Of a DNA stretch of 64,000 nt, positions 8,883 through 17,295 are shown in pieces. Under the pieces are notes generated by a model. That model did not search any database. It saw only the letters and a list, made by a program, of their open reading frames with translations, and was not told where the DNA came from. The position numbers were made by a program, and so were the translations under genes. Each line of letters opens with the position of its first letter. Position 1 is the first letter of the stretch. Source of the DNA: Nocardiopsis algeriensis (lineage in GTDB: Bacteria > Actinomycetota > Actinomycetes > Streptosporangiales > Streptosporangiaceae); NCBI RefSeq assembly GCF_014203695.1, contig NZ_JACHJO010000003.1:1-64000 (forward strand). Direction: 5' to 3'.

Positions 8883-9460
8883 GATGCGCGAAGGGTAGCA
8901 ATATCGGCGGCCAGATCGGCGGTTTCTCCTCGGGGCCGGTAGGCCAGTGCGGCCTGCTGGAGCGGGGCGAGGCGGTCGATAACGCGCACGGAGCGGACGC
9001 GGCGGGCGAGGTCGACGGCCTGCTGGCCGATGTGGACTCCTTGGTCTGGGTCGCCGTTGCGCAGGTGGGCGGTGGCCAGGGTGGTCAGCTCGAAGGCCTG
9101 GCTGCGTCCCATGTCCGGGTTGCGTGCTTCCACGGCCCGGTACAGGTGCTCGGTCGCGGCCGTGTACGTGCGGGGGGAGCGGGAGGGGAGCGCGGCGTTG
9201 ACGACGCCGGACAGGGCGTCGAGGTCGGCCTCGTGGAAGAACCACACCCACGGGGCGGTGTCCGCATCAGCGCAGGCGAAGGCGTCGTGGGCCCGGGCGA
9301 GGGAGTCCAGGGAACATTTCTCGTCGTCGAGAACGGCGTAGGCCCATGCCGCGTTGGCGCACATGAGTGCCACGGTGCGCTCGCATCCGGGGTCCTGAGT
9401 GGCGATCTACTCGAGTTGCAGGGACCGGAGTGTTCGCTGGAGTTTGGTTACTGTGGTCAT
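8879..9460 (-). pseudogene. TPR-type helical protein with an in-frame amber stop at codon 18
   Basis: A good start exists at ATG 9460, with GGAAGGAG about 8 nt upstream, encoding MTTVTKLQRTLRSLQLE. The next codon, at 9409-9407, is TAG. The same frame then continues open for 175 codons to 8879 (IATQDPGCERTVALMCANAAW and so on), an alpha-helical sequence like the C-terminal TPR region of actinomycete XRE regulators, without a DNA-binding domain. Re-initiation at an internal start could still give a shorter protein of about 164 residues. It is translationally coupled to the APH gene and diverges from the XRE/TPR regulator 30 bp away. Either it is a recent nonsense mutant or the base is a sequencing error. 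Confidence 0.6.
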
Positions 9461-9490
9461 CCCTGTGCTTCTCCTTCCGAAGGGGCCCCT

Positions 9491-10840
9491 GTGTGCGGTA
9501 ACTGCGGTCGTCCACGCGGCGGAGTCCGAGGAGGCTGCACCTGTATCCCGTCCTTGGTGTGGCGTGCCCCTGAGATCGTTGCTGCTGTTCGAGACCGTGA
9601 TGCTCGGAGTGTGATCCGCTTCCTGCGGCACCACGTCGAGGGCCTGTCGCAGGAAGCACTGGCCCGGATGTGCGGGGTGGCGCAGAGCACGATCGCTCGG
9701 GCCGAAGCGGGCCGCGGGCTGACCGACCGACGCAAAGCCATCGAGGCCCTTCAAGGGCTCGGGGCACCGTTGAAAACGGAAGAACCTCACCTTCCTCAGC
9801 CCCGGGCTGCCAGCTCTGCCGAGTCGCCAACGCCAGAGGCGGGCATCGGTGCAGGGGATGGGGTTGACGGTTCCGCTGTTCTCGGTTCTCTGTGGCGGAA
9901 TGTCGTGGAGGGCTCTACCGCCGAAGCCGTCACCGCTTTCCGGCTGGCGGACCAGCGCGCGGGTGGCGGCCATCTCTACACGCTGGTCATGCGCTACCTC
10001 TCCTCCCGGATCGGTCCTGCCCTGGTTTCGGAAAGCGGCACCCCTGCCACCTTCGTTGCCGCGGCAGGACTGACTGAGATGGCCGGATGGATGGCCCACG
10101 ACGCAGGCCGCGATGACGTCGCCGCCAATCACTTCCAACGGGCGTTGAACCTTGCCCGAGCCGGAGGGACAGAAGCTCTCACCGCGCAGATCTGGGCCAG
10201 TCGCGCCCACCTGGCACTGCACCGCGACGACACCAAGAACGCGCTGCTCGCTGCCGAGCAGGCCTGGCGACACCTCGACGGTACCGAGGACACCGCCCTG
10301 CGCGGCAGGGTCCTGGCCATGCTGACCCGCGCCCACGCCGCCTGCAAAGACACGACCACTGCTCGGACTTTCCTCCGCCAGGGCGAGCACCTGCTGTCCG
10401 TGCCGGTCTCCCCGCCCACCTCGGAGTGGACCAGCCCTTTCGACCTGGCGTCGCTGGCCGGTGAGGCAGCCCGGAGCATGTGCGACCTGGGCGACCACGG
10501 CGCCGCCGCCGAACACGCCCACCACGCCCTGAGCCTGCGTTCCCCCGAAAGGGTACGGGCCCGCTTGCTCGCCTCTTTGACCTTGGCCCAAGCCCTGATC
10601 GGTCAACGCAAAGCAGAGGAGGCAGCCGGGCTCGTCGCCGAAGCGGGCACTGTGACCACCGAGGTCGGATCGGCCGTGGCCGGCGCCCGCTTCCAGGAGG
10701 TACGTGCGGCGTTGGCCTCTTATCGCAACGTTCCCGCAGTCGCTACCGTGCTGTCTCAGACGGGGAAAGCTCCACACGGGTCGCCGGCACAGGCCTCGCA
10801 CCGGAGCGGACGAACGGACGAAGGGGCACACGATGGCTGA
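9491..10840 (+). CDS. XRE-type helix-turn-helix regulator with C-terminal TPR-like helices
   Basis: The product is 449 residues from GTG 9491, preceded by GAAGGGG; GTG 9557 is an alternative. The longer start keeps a small cysteine cluster (CGNCGRPRG...GCTC) that other proteins of this kind also carry. The HTH follows, with SQEALARMCGVAQSTIARAEAG near residues 55-75. The rest is helical repeats (HFQRALNLAR, AEQAWRHL, EHAHHALSL), as in TPR-containing actinomycete regulators that sense peptides or small ligands. It lies directly upstream of the NUDIX and FxLD genes and could control them, perhaps through the direct repeats at 11446-11473. DNA-binding role is well supported; target and ligand are inferred. 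Confidence 0.75.
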   Translation: MCGNCGRPRGGVRGGCTCIPSLVWRAPEIVAAVRDRDARSVIRFLRHHVEGLSQEALARMCGVAQSTIARAEAGRGLTDRRKAIEALQGLGAPLKTEEPHLPQPRAASSAESPTPEAGIGAGDGVDGSAVLGSLWRNVVEGSTAEAVTAFRLADQRAGGGHLYTLVMRYLSSRIGPALVSESGTPATFVAAAGLTEMAGWMAHDAGRDDVAANHFQRALNLARAGGTEALTAQIWASRAHLALHRDDTKNALLAAEQAWRHLDGTEDTALRGRVLAMLTRAHAACKDTTTARTFLRQGEHLLSVPVSPPTSEWTSPFDLASLAGEAARSMCDLGDHGAAAEHAHHALSLRSPERVRARLLASLTLAQALIGQRKAEEAAGLVAEAGTVTTEVGSAVAGARFQEVRAALASYRNVPAVATVLSQTGKAPHGSPAQASHRSGRTDEGAHDG

Positions 10841-11360
10841 CGGCGACAGAGGAGAGGAACCCCTCTACGTTCGCGATCCTGCGGCCTGGCGTCGCACACT
10901 GGCCGAGGGCAACCGGTTCCAGGCCCGCAAGCGCGTCGCCGCCAAAGTCGTCCTGCACGACGGACAGGGCCGCCTGCTACTGGTCGATCCCACCTACAAA
11001 CCCTTCTGGGACCTCCCCGGAGGCATGGCCGAGGCCAACGAGCCCCCTCATGAGGCTGCCCTGCGCGAGGTGCGCGAGGAACTCGGTCTGGACCTCGTTC
11101 CAGGGGACCTGCTGTGCGTGGAGTGGACGCCACCCCGGGATCCCTGGGACGACCTGCTCATGTTCGTCTTCGATGGCGGAACGCTGACACCCGAGCGCGC
11201 AGAGAACCTGCACCCGGTGGATCCCGAGGTCGGCGCCATCGGATGGTTCACCCCCGAGGAGGCGTCCCAGCGCCTTCGTGAAGATGTCTGGGCCCGTACC
11301 CGTCAGGCCCTGCTCGCTTTGGAGAACAAGACCACCGTCTATCTCGCCCCCGACAGGTGA
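10833..11360 (+). CDS. NUDIX hydrolase
   Basis: The product is 175 residues from ATG 10833, overlapping the regulator stop by 8 nt, with AAGGGG upstream. The Nudix box is complete: GGMAEANEPPHEAALREVREELGL, about residues 63-86, with the REVREEL core that binds the metal. NUDIX enzymes cleave nucleoside diphosphates linked to other groups; the substrate cannot be read from sequence. Similar NUDIX genes are often found beside FxLD and XRE/TPR genes in actinomycetes (recollection, not proven here). Being in the regulator operon, it may be co-expressed with the RiPP genes downstream. Confidence 0.85.
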   Translation: MADGDRGEEPLYVRDPAAWRRTLAEGNRFQARKRVAAKVVLHDGQGRLLLVDPTYKPFWDLPGGMAEANEPPHEAALREVREELGLDLVPGDLLCVEWTPPRDPWDDLLMFVFDGGTLTPERAENLHPVDPEVGAIGWFTPEEASQRLREDVWARTRQALLALENKTTVYLAPDR

Positions 11361-11445
11361 GCACCTCCGCCACCGGGTTCGATCCGACCGGCGGTCCGTA
11401 CTCCAGCTGCGCTGATCAGGTCATCGCCCCACACGAGACCCCCTG

Positions 11446-11473
11446 AATCGAACACCGCGCATAAATCGAACAC
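11446..11473 (+). promoter_or_regulatory. Tandem direct repeat AATCGAACAC, candidate operator
   Basis: AATCGAACAC occurs at 11446-11455 and again at 11464-11473, 18 bp apart, so both copies face nearly the same side of the helix. A GAATAT stretch follows at 11478. The site lies 126 bp ahead of the FxLD methyltransferase start, in the only sizeable gap of the cluster. Operator function is inferred. Confidence 0.35.
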
Positions 11474-11598
11474 GCAGAATATGCGCGTGCGCATAGGTCG
11501 CCACCCTCCGGCGCGGGACACTGCAACCGTCCTTGTCCCGCCGAACGGCACGGCTCCCGTGGCCGGCCGTCGGCAGCCGCCGATCGTTGGGAGACCCT

Positions 11599-12865
11599 GT
11601 GTCCGCCACCTCCACGACCGATACGACCCGGGCGCGCGAGGCGATGGTCGACGCCATCGCCGCCGACCACGCCCGGCTCGGACAGCCACCCCTGTCCCCG
11701 GCTGTGGAGCGGGCGCTGCGGACCGTACCCCGGCACAGGTTCCTGCCCGGGCTCCCTACCGCCGAGGCCTACGACCACGAACAGGCCGTGGTCACCAAAG
11801 AGGAGAACGGGCTGGCCCTCAGCTCGGTCTCGGCACCCTCGATCATCGCGACCATGCTGCACCGGGCCGACCTGGGCCGGGGGCAGCACGTCCTGGAGAT
11901 CGGCTCCGGCGGCTACAACGCTGCCCTGATCCGCGAACTTGTCGGCCCCTTCGGCCAGGTCACCTCCATCGACATCGACTCCGACGTCATCGTCCGAGCC
12001 GAAGAGCTCCTGGCCGACGCCGCGGCCGAAGGAGTGCACCTGGCGGTCGCCGACGGAGAGCACGGCTTCGCTGCCCGCGCCCCGTTCGACCGCATCATCG
12101 TCACCGCCGGGGCGTGGGACCTGCCCCCCCGCCTGGGACACCCAGCTCGCCCCCGACGGGCGCCTGGTCGTCCCGATGCGGATACGCGGACTCACCCGCT
12201 GCCTCACCCTGGAACGTACCGCCGCCCACGGGCACTGGCGAGCCGTGGCCGTGGACCCCTGCGGGTTCGTCCGCATGCAGGGCGCAGGTGAGTACTGGGA
12301 GCCTATGCCCCTGCTTCACGAACCCGACGGTGCCCAGGTGGGCCTGCGCCTGGAGGACGGGCCGCAACCCGACATCGAGGCGCTGCGCACCGCCCTCACC
12401 ACCGACCCCGCCGAGTCCTGGTCCGGGGTGACGGTCGGAGCCGAGGAGGCCACCGACGGCCTGGACCTGTTCTTGGCCTCGGTGGCCGATGGCTGGGCGC
12501 TGCTGACCGCCCAGCGCGGGGCCATCCAGGCCGGGCTGATCCGCCCCATCGTCCTCACCGGTACGCCGGCCCTGGTCGACAACGACGGAGCGAGCTTCGC
12601 CTACCGCGTTCTGCGCAAGATCTCCGGCCAGGAGAGGTGGGAGTTCGGTGCTGTCGGCCATGGCCCCCACGCCACCCCGGTCGCCCGGCAACTGACCGAT
12701 CTGATCAGCCGGTGGGACCGCAACCACCGCGGTGGCCCCGGCCCGCACATCGAGCTGCTGCCCACCTCCATTCCCACCACCGACCTGCCCCCAGGGCGGG
12801 TCGTGCCCAAACGACACACCCACACGGTCCTGACCTGGGACCGTAGGCCCTCGAGTGACACCTAA
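11599..12865 (+). pseudogene. FxLD-system methyltransferase (PIMT-like), frameshifted in a C7 tract
   Basis: Translation from GTG 11599 (GGGAG 6 nt upstream) gives a protein-L-isoaspartate O-methyltransferase fold: LSSVSAPSIIATML near residue 75, then SAM motif I VLEIGSGGYNAALI near residue 100, and FDRIIVTAGAWDLPP near 173. At the seven cytosines 12124-12130 the frame must move by +1 to continue as AWDTQLAPDGRLVVPMRIRG and on to the stop at 12865. The C-terminal ~200 residues are typical of the FxLD methyltransferase family. With the shift the protein has about 421 residues. By analogy with OlvSA, it would methylate an Asp of the lanthipeptide to give isoAsp through a succinimide. The extra C could be a real mutation, slippage or a sequencing error. 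Confidence 0.75.
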
Positions 12866-12876
12866 GGAGCCCCTTG

Positions 12877-13086
12877 ATGAGCACCCTCATCGTCGACCGC
12901 ACCAGCACCGGTTTGGTGCCCCTCGGACGTGACCGCGCTCTGCGCACCACGGCGACCGATCCGTTCGACCTCGACCTGCGGGTGGAGGTCCCTGTCGTGG
13001 ACCAGTCCCTGTGGTCGATGACCAACGACGGCTGCGGGAAGACCTGCCAGTCCGCTTGCTCCCCGAGCTGTACCAACAACGGCTGA
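12877..13086 (+). CDS. FxLD-family lanthipeptide precursor
   Basis: The product is 69 residues from ATG 12877, with AAGGAG at 12864-12869 as ribosome site. The leader carries the family motif F30-D31-L32-D33. The core begins around W46 and contains four cysteines at exactly four-residue spacing (C53, C57, C61, C65), with T49, T56, S59, S62, S64 and T66 available for dehydration by LanB and ring closure by LanC. D51-G52 is an Asp-Gly step, the easiest succinimide site, and so the probable target of the PIMT-like methyltransferase encoded just upstream. Leader cleavage site and final ring pattern are not evident; no protease gene is in the cluster. Confidence 0.85.
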   Translation: MSTLIVDRTSTGLVPLGRDRALRTTATDPFDLDLRVEVPVVDQSLWSMTNDGCGKTCQSACSPSCTNNG

Positions 13087-13129
13087 TCCACCCCGCGCAC
13101 CGGGGCGTGCCCTTTCATCCCAGCGGGGT

Positions 13130-13147
13130 GGGGCGCGCCCCTCTTTT
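13130..13147 (+). terminator. Possible attenuator between precursor and LanB
   Basis: GGGGCGCGCCCC (13130-13141) is self-complementary and is followed by TCTTTT. A partial terminator here would make more precursor than enzyme message, as is common in RiPP operons. The stem is short, so the call is weak. Confidence 0.3.
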
Positions 13148-13175
13148 CACCCCTACGACCTGGAACGGAGTACCG

Positions 13176-15953
13176 GTGTACGCCCCTCTCACCACGATCA
13201 CCCCCTCCCTGCGCGCAGCGACCCGACCGTGGACCCGCCTTCCTCCCTGCCCCGACCCCGCCACCAGGTCACCGGCCGAGCTGCGCACCTGGATCACCGG
13301 CCTCGGTGATGACCACGAACTGATGAGGGCACTGCACATCGCCAGCCCTTCCCTGACCGAGGCCATCCGGCGCATGGCCGAGCCCGCTCCGGTGGAGGAA
13401 GCACGAGTACGACGCACCGCTTTCGCTGTGGCGCGCTATCTGCTGCGTGCCCATAGCCGGGCGACACCGTTCGGGCTGTTCGCCGGCGTCGCCCCTCTTA
13501 CCTTGGGCACCGAGACCTCTGTGACCTGGTGCGGGCGTCATCAGGAAGTGCTCCGGTCCGGGCGGGCACAGGACCAGTTCCCGGAAGGCAGCGGGGGAGC
13601 GGAGCGGTCCGTGGTGCTGACACAGACCGCCCGCGTCCACGGGAATCGCCTGCGGTTGGAACACCGTCCCCACCCGCACGCCCCTGCCCAGGCCGCCGCG
13701 GTCTCACTGCGCCTGACCTCGGCCGTCTCCCTGCTGGCGGAAACGGCACATACACCGGTCCCGCTCACGCACCTGCACAAGACACTCACCGCCGCCTTCC
13801 CTGATGCCCCTGAGGAGAAGACGACCGCTCTGGTGAACCATTTCCTCGAACAACGCCTGCTCCTCAGCTCGGTGACAGCACCACCTCCACCTCAGAGCGA
13901 CTTCTCCCAGGGAGGTTCGGATACAGAGGCGGTTGATGTCCGGCTCCGCGCCACCGTCACCGTTCCCCGGAACGTGGCACAGGAAGCGGCCCGCGCCGCT
14001 GCTGTTGCCGCCTGTCTGTCTCCACACCCCGAAGGTCCTCCCGCCTGGGTCGACTACCACCGGCGCTGCCTGGAGACCTACGGCCAGAACGCTCAAATCG
14101 ACCTGCTCGCCCTGACCGGCCCGGCAGGCCTGGGCTACCCCTCCTCCTACCGGCACACGCGCCTTCCCGCGCTACCTCCGGCACCCGGAAAACTCGACAC
14201 GGCGCTCGTGGAAGCCGCGACCACCGCTGCGCTCCACGGCCACACGGAACTGGACCTTGACGACCCGACCTGGGTGCACCTGACCGCGTCCACGCCGAAA
14301 GCCGTCCCCGCCCACGCCGAGATTCGTGCCCACCTGGCTGCCGCCTCACCGGCTGACGTGGACCAGGGCCGCTACCGGCTTTGGGTCACCGGTATTTCCA
14401 AAGGCGCAGGTACCCTCACCGGACGCTTCGCCCATCTTGACGGCATGGCCGCCACTGTTGCCGGCCCCGATCTGCCCACCCTCACCCGGGGCGCTCTCCC
14501 GGTCCAGGTGCTCGCCCCGCCCATGGCCGACACCGCCGCCCACCTGTGCAGAACACCCGCCCTTGCCCCCACCGTGCTGGCCATCGACGTTCACCCGCCC
14601 ACCGGTTCCGACACCGAGGTTCTCCAGCCCGGCGACCTCGCCGTGCAGGTCGACTCCGATCACCTGCGCCTGATCCACACCCCCACCGGGCGGGTACTGG
14701 AGCCGTTCCACCCAACCGCGTTGAACGTCCTCGGCTACACCCACCCCCTGGCCCGATTCGTCACCGAACTACCGCGTGCACGCACCGCCCTCTACCTGAC
14801 CTGCAATCCCTGGCCCGAACTGCTGCTCCACGTGCCGTTCCTGCCGCGGCTGCGCGCCGGCCGCACCGTCCTGACTCCGGCCCGCTGGCGTCTGACCCCC
14901 GCCACCTGGCCGACCGTCCGAACTCGCCTCCACCTGCCGCTTCCCCGTTACACAGCACTGGTCGAAGGCGAACGCCACCTGCCCTTGGACCTGAAGGCCG
15001 CCGCCCACCGCTCCCTCGTGGAGGCCCACCTCGACCGACACGGTCACGCGATCCTCGTCGAGACTCCGTCCCCCGAGGACTTCGCCTGGTGCGACGGCCA
15101 CGCACACGAACTCGTCCTCCCCACCGGCACTACCGGGCCACCCACACGATCTCGGGCCGCGGTCACCGTCCGCACGGCACCGGACAGAGAGGCACTCGGA
15201 ATCTCATGGGTCTCCGCGTACCTGTACGCCGACCCGTCCCTGTTCTCCCAGATCCTGGCTGAGCTTCCCGCTCTGGAACACCGTGCCGGGGAAGGATTCC
15301 GCTGCTGGTTCGTGCGCTACCGCGACCATCACGGCCCGCACTTACGGCTCCGGTTGCGCTCCGCCGACCACACCGCTCCCCACCAGGTCGTCACCTCTTG
15401 GAGCCACGACCTGGCCGATGCCGGACTTCTCCACGACCTGGCACTGCACACCTACCGTCCCGAACACGACCGCTACGGCCATGGCCCCGCCATGGAGGCT
15501 GCCGAGAACGTCTTCGTCCGCGACAGCCGCGCAGTCCTCGCTCAGCACCACACCACGTACGGCGACCCTTCCCGGAGCCGGGTTTTGGCGGCCCTGTCCC
15601 TGCTGCGCATCGCCGACGCCATGGGCGCCGACACCACCTGGATCGTCGATGCCTTGCCCCGCTTCCGAAACCCCGTCGACCGAACGTCCCTGGCCGCCGC
15701 CCGGCACCTGCTCACCCACCCCGCCGACCTCCCCGCTCCGGTCACCGCGACCTGGGACGAACGCGACTGCGCTTTGACCGCCTACCGGGAGCGGCTGGAC
15801 CACCCGCTGCGGGTCGTGCCGTCCCTGTGGCACATGCACCACAACCGCGTCCACGGCCCCGACCGCGACGACGAACACGACCTGCTCGCCCTCACCCGGG
15901 CCCTCGTCCTGGCACGCCGCCATCTGGAGCCCTCCGACCATGACCGCACCTGA
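13176..15953 (+). CDS. Lantibiotic dehydratase (LanB), full length
   Basis: The product is 925 residues from GTG 13176, preceded by CGGAG at 5 nt; the open frame upstream has no family resemblance. The N-terminal glutamylation part contains RYLLRAHSRATPFGLFAGVAPL, a hallmark of class I dehydratases, around residues 87-108. From about residue 675 the elimination (SpaB_C, thiopeptide-type) domain follows: SWVSAYLYADPSLFSQIL, then FVRYRDHHGPHLRLRLR and a histidine-rich end. Class I LanB uses glutamyl-tRNA to activate Ser/Thr and then eliminates glutamate. It overlaps LanC by 14 nt. Length and domain order are normal, so the enzyme looks intact. Confidence 0.9.
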   Translation: MYAPLTTITPSLRAATRPWTRLPPCPDPATRSPAELRTWITGLGDDHELMRALHIASPSLTEAIRRMAEPAPVEEARVRRTAFAVARYLLRAHSRATPFGLFAGVAPLTLGTETSVTWCGRHQEVLRSGRAQDQFPEGSGGAERSVVLTQTARVHGNRLRLEHRPHPHAPAQAAAVSLRLTSAVSLLAETAHTPVPLTHLHKTLTAAFPDAPEEKTTALVNHFLEQRLLLSSVTAPPPPQSDFSQGGSDTEAVDVRLRATVTVPRNVAQEAARAAAVAACLSPHPEGPPAWVDYHRRCLETYGQNAQIDLLALTGPAGLGYPSSYRHTRLPALPPAPGKLDTALVEAATTAALHGHTELDLDDPTWVHLTASTPKAVPAHAEIRAHLAAASPADVDQGRYRLWVTGISKGAGTLTGRFAHLDGMAATVAGPDLPTLTRGALPVQVLAPPMADTAAHLCRTPALAPTVLAIDVHPPTGSDTEVLQPGDLAVQVDSDHLRLIHTPTGRVLEPFHPTALNVLGYTHPLARFVTELPRARTALYLTCNPWPELLLHVPFLPRLRAGRTVLTPARWRLTPATWPTVRTRLHLPLPRYTALVEGERHLPLDLKAAAHRSLVEAHLDRHGHAILVETPSPEDFAWCDGHAHELVLPTGTTGPPTRSRAAVTVRTAPDREALGISWVSAYLYADPSLFSQILAELPALEHRAGEGFRCWFVRYRDHHGPHLRLRLRSADHTAPHQVVTSWSHDLADAGLLHDLALHTYRPEHDRYGHGPAMEAAENVFVRDSRAVLAQHHTTYGDPSRSRVLAALSLLRIADAMGADTTWIVDALPRFRNPVDRTSLAAARHLLTHPADLPAPVTATWDERDCALTAYRERLDHPLRVVPSLWHMHHNRVHGPDRDDEHDLLALTRALVLARRHLEPSDHDRT

Positions 15954-17079
15954 GAGCACCCTCACCGCCACGGACACGTCGCCTCTGTCCCTGAACGGCG
16001 GAACGCTGGGGACGGCCCTGCTGTACCTGGCCACCGGCTCACCGCCCGAGACCGTGCACACCCTCCTGCGTACAGCGCTGGCCGACGGCCCCATCGACCC
16101 AGCTGGCCGCAACACCCTGTTCCAGGGTCTGCCCGCGGTTGGCTTCGTGCTCTCCCTGACCCCTCCCGGGGATTACCGCGGTGCCCGCGCCACAGTTCGC
16201 GAGCACCTGATCGCCCTCACCCGGCACCGATTGGCCGCCGCGACCCGGCGCATCGAGGACCGCCGACCTACCTCCTTCGCCGAGTACGACCTCATCACCG
16301 GACTCACCGGTATCGGCGTCGCCCTCGGCAGCATCGACCCTGACGGTGACCTTCTTGACGACGTCCTGCGCTACCTGGTGCGGCTCACCCGCCCGGTCCG
16401 CCACGAGCACCGCGAGCGACCCGGCTGGTGGGTCCGCCACGGACCTCGTGCACACCCGGACCCGGACTTCCCCGAAGGGCACACCAATTTGGGTGTGGCC
16501 CACGGCATCAGCGGAGTACTGGGCCTTCTCGCCCTCACCCACCGGAACGGACGCACTGTCGACGGACACACCGAAGCGATGGAACGGCTGTGCGCCGAGC
16601 TGGACGAACATGAACACCATGACGGCGAACGCACCTGGTGGCCCGGATGGGTCGCCACCGGTCACCCCGCGCCCCTCACCAGACCAGGCACGCCCTCCTG
16701 GTGCTACGGCACTCCGGGCATCGCCCGAACCCAGCAACTCGCGGCCCTGGCCCTCCAGGACACCACCCGCCGCCTCCACACCGAACAGGTCATGGACACC
16801 TGCCTGTCCGACCCCGACATCGTGAAGCACTTCATCGACGGCGGCCTGTGCCACGGCCCCGCCGGGGTCCTCCAAGTCCTCTACCGCATGTCCGAAGACC
16901 AACCCACAGCCCCAACGGGCCAGCGGCTGGACCGACATCTGACGAGCATGCGCGCACACGCCGCAGCCCCGTTCCCTCACCGGGAATCGGGGCTGCTGGA
17001 AGGAAAGGAAGGGACCACCATGGCGCTGGCGGGCAGAGAACCGACCCAGGCCTGGGACCGCTGCCTACTCCTCGTCTGA
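15940..17079 (+). CDS. Lanthionine synthetase C-like protein (LanC)
   Basis: The product is 379 residues from ATG 15940, inside the end of the LanB gene. The zinc ligands of LanC cyclases are present: C255 in SWCYGTPG, and C304-H305 in GLCHGPAG. The NLGVAHGISGVLGLLAL segment carries the conserved HG of the barrel. LanC adds the precursor cysteines to the dehydrated residues to give (methyl)lanthionine rings. The cluster has no dedicated ABC exporter directly next to it; the exporter pair at 3126-6708 belongs to another, broken cluster. Confidence 0.9.
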   Translation: MTAPESTLTATDTSPLSLNGGTLGTALLYLATGSPPETVHTLLRTALADGPIDPAGRNTLFQGLPAVGFVLSLTPPGDYRGARATVREHLIALTRHRLAAATRRIEDRRPTSFAEYDLITGLTGIGVALGSIDPDGDLLDDVLRYLVRLTRPVRHEHRERPGWWVRHGPRAHPDPDFPEGHTNLGVAHGISGVLGLLALTHRNGRTVDGHTEAMERLCAELDEHEHHDGERTWWPGWVATGHPAPLTRPGTPSWCYGTPGIARTQQLAALALQDTTRRLHTEQVMDTCLSDPDIVKHFIDGGLCHGPAGVLQVLYRMSEDQPTAPTGQRLDRHLTSMRAHAAAPFPHRESGLLEGKEGTTMALAGREPTQAWDRCLLLV

Positions 17080-17091
17080 ACACGGCGGAGG

Positions 17092-17295
17092 CTACGGTTC
17101 CACCTGCTGCTTGAGCGGGACGAGCAGCCCGAACCACTCTCCGACAGGGAAATCCAGATGGCCGAACTCGGGGTGCCGGGAGTCCCGCACAGCGTTCCCG
17201 GCCACGCTCTCGGCCACCTCGACGCAGTTCGACTGCGCTGTGCTGTAGCTGCTCTTGTACCAGGAAGAACGGAGTGTGCTGTTCATGATCATCAT
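17092..17295 (-). CDS. DUF397 protein
   Basis: This small protein has 67 residues from ATG 17295, or 64 from ATG 17286. The hallmark SSWYKSSYSTAQSNCVEVAE and the VRDSRHPEFGHL segment identify DUF397. Its start overlaps the stop of the XRE gene in an ATGA arrangement, so the two are co-translated. In Streptomyces, DUF397 proteins pair with XRE/DUF5753 regulators (WhiJ-like systems) and act as their partners. The stop lies 12 bp beyond the LanC stop, convergent with it. Confidence 0.9.
   Translation of the reverse strand: MMIMNSTLRSSWYKSSYSTAQSNCVEVAESVAGNAVRDSRHPEFGHLDFPVGEWFGLLVPLKQQVEP

Noticed and set aside
11375-11386. GGGTTCGATCC resembling the T-loop of the tRNA-Arg, as a possible left attachment site
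   Set aside because: Only about 10 bases match and they differ from the tRNA T-loop (GATCC versus GAATCC). No longer identity to the tRNA 3' end is seen.
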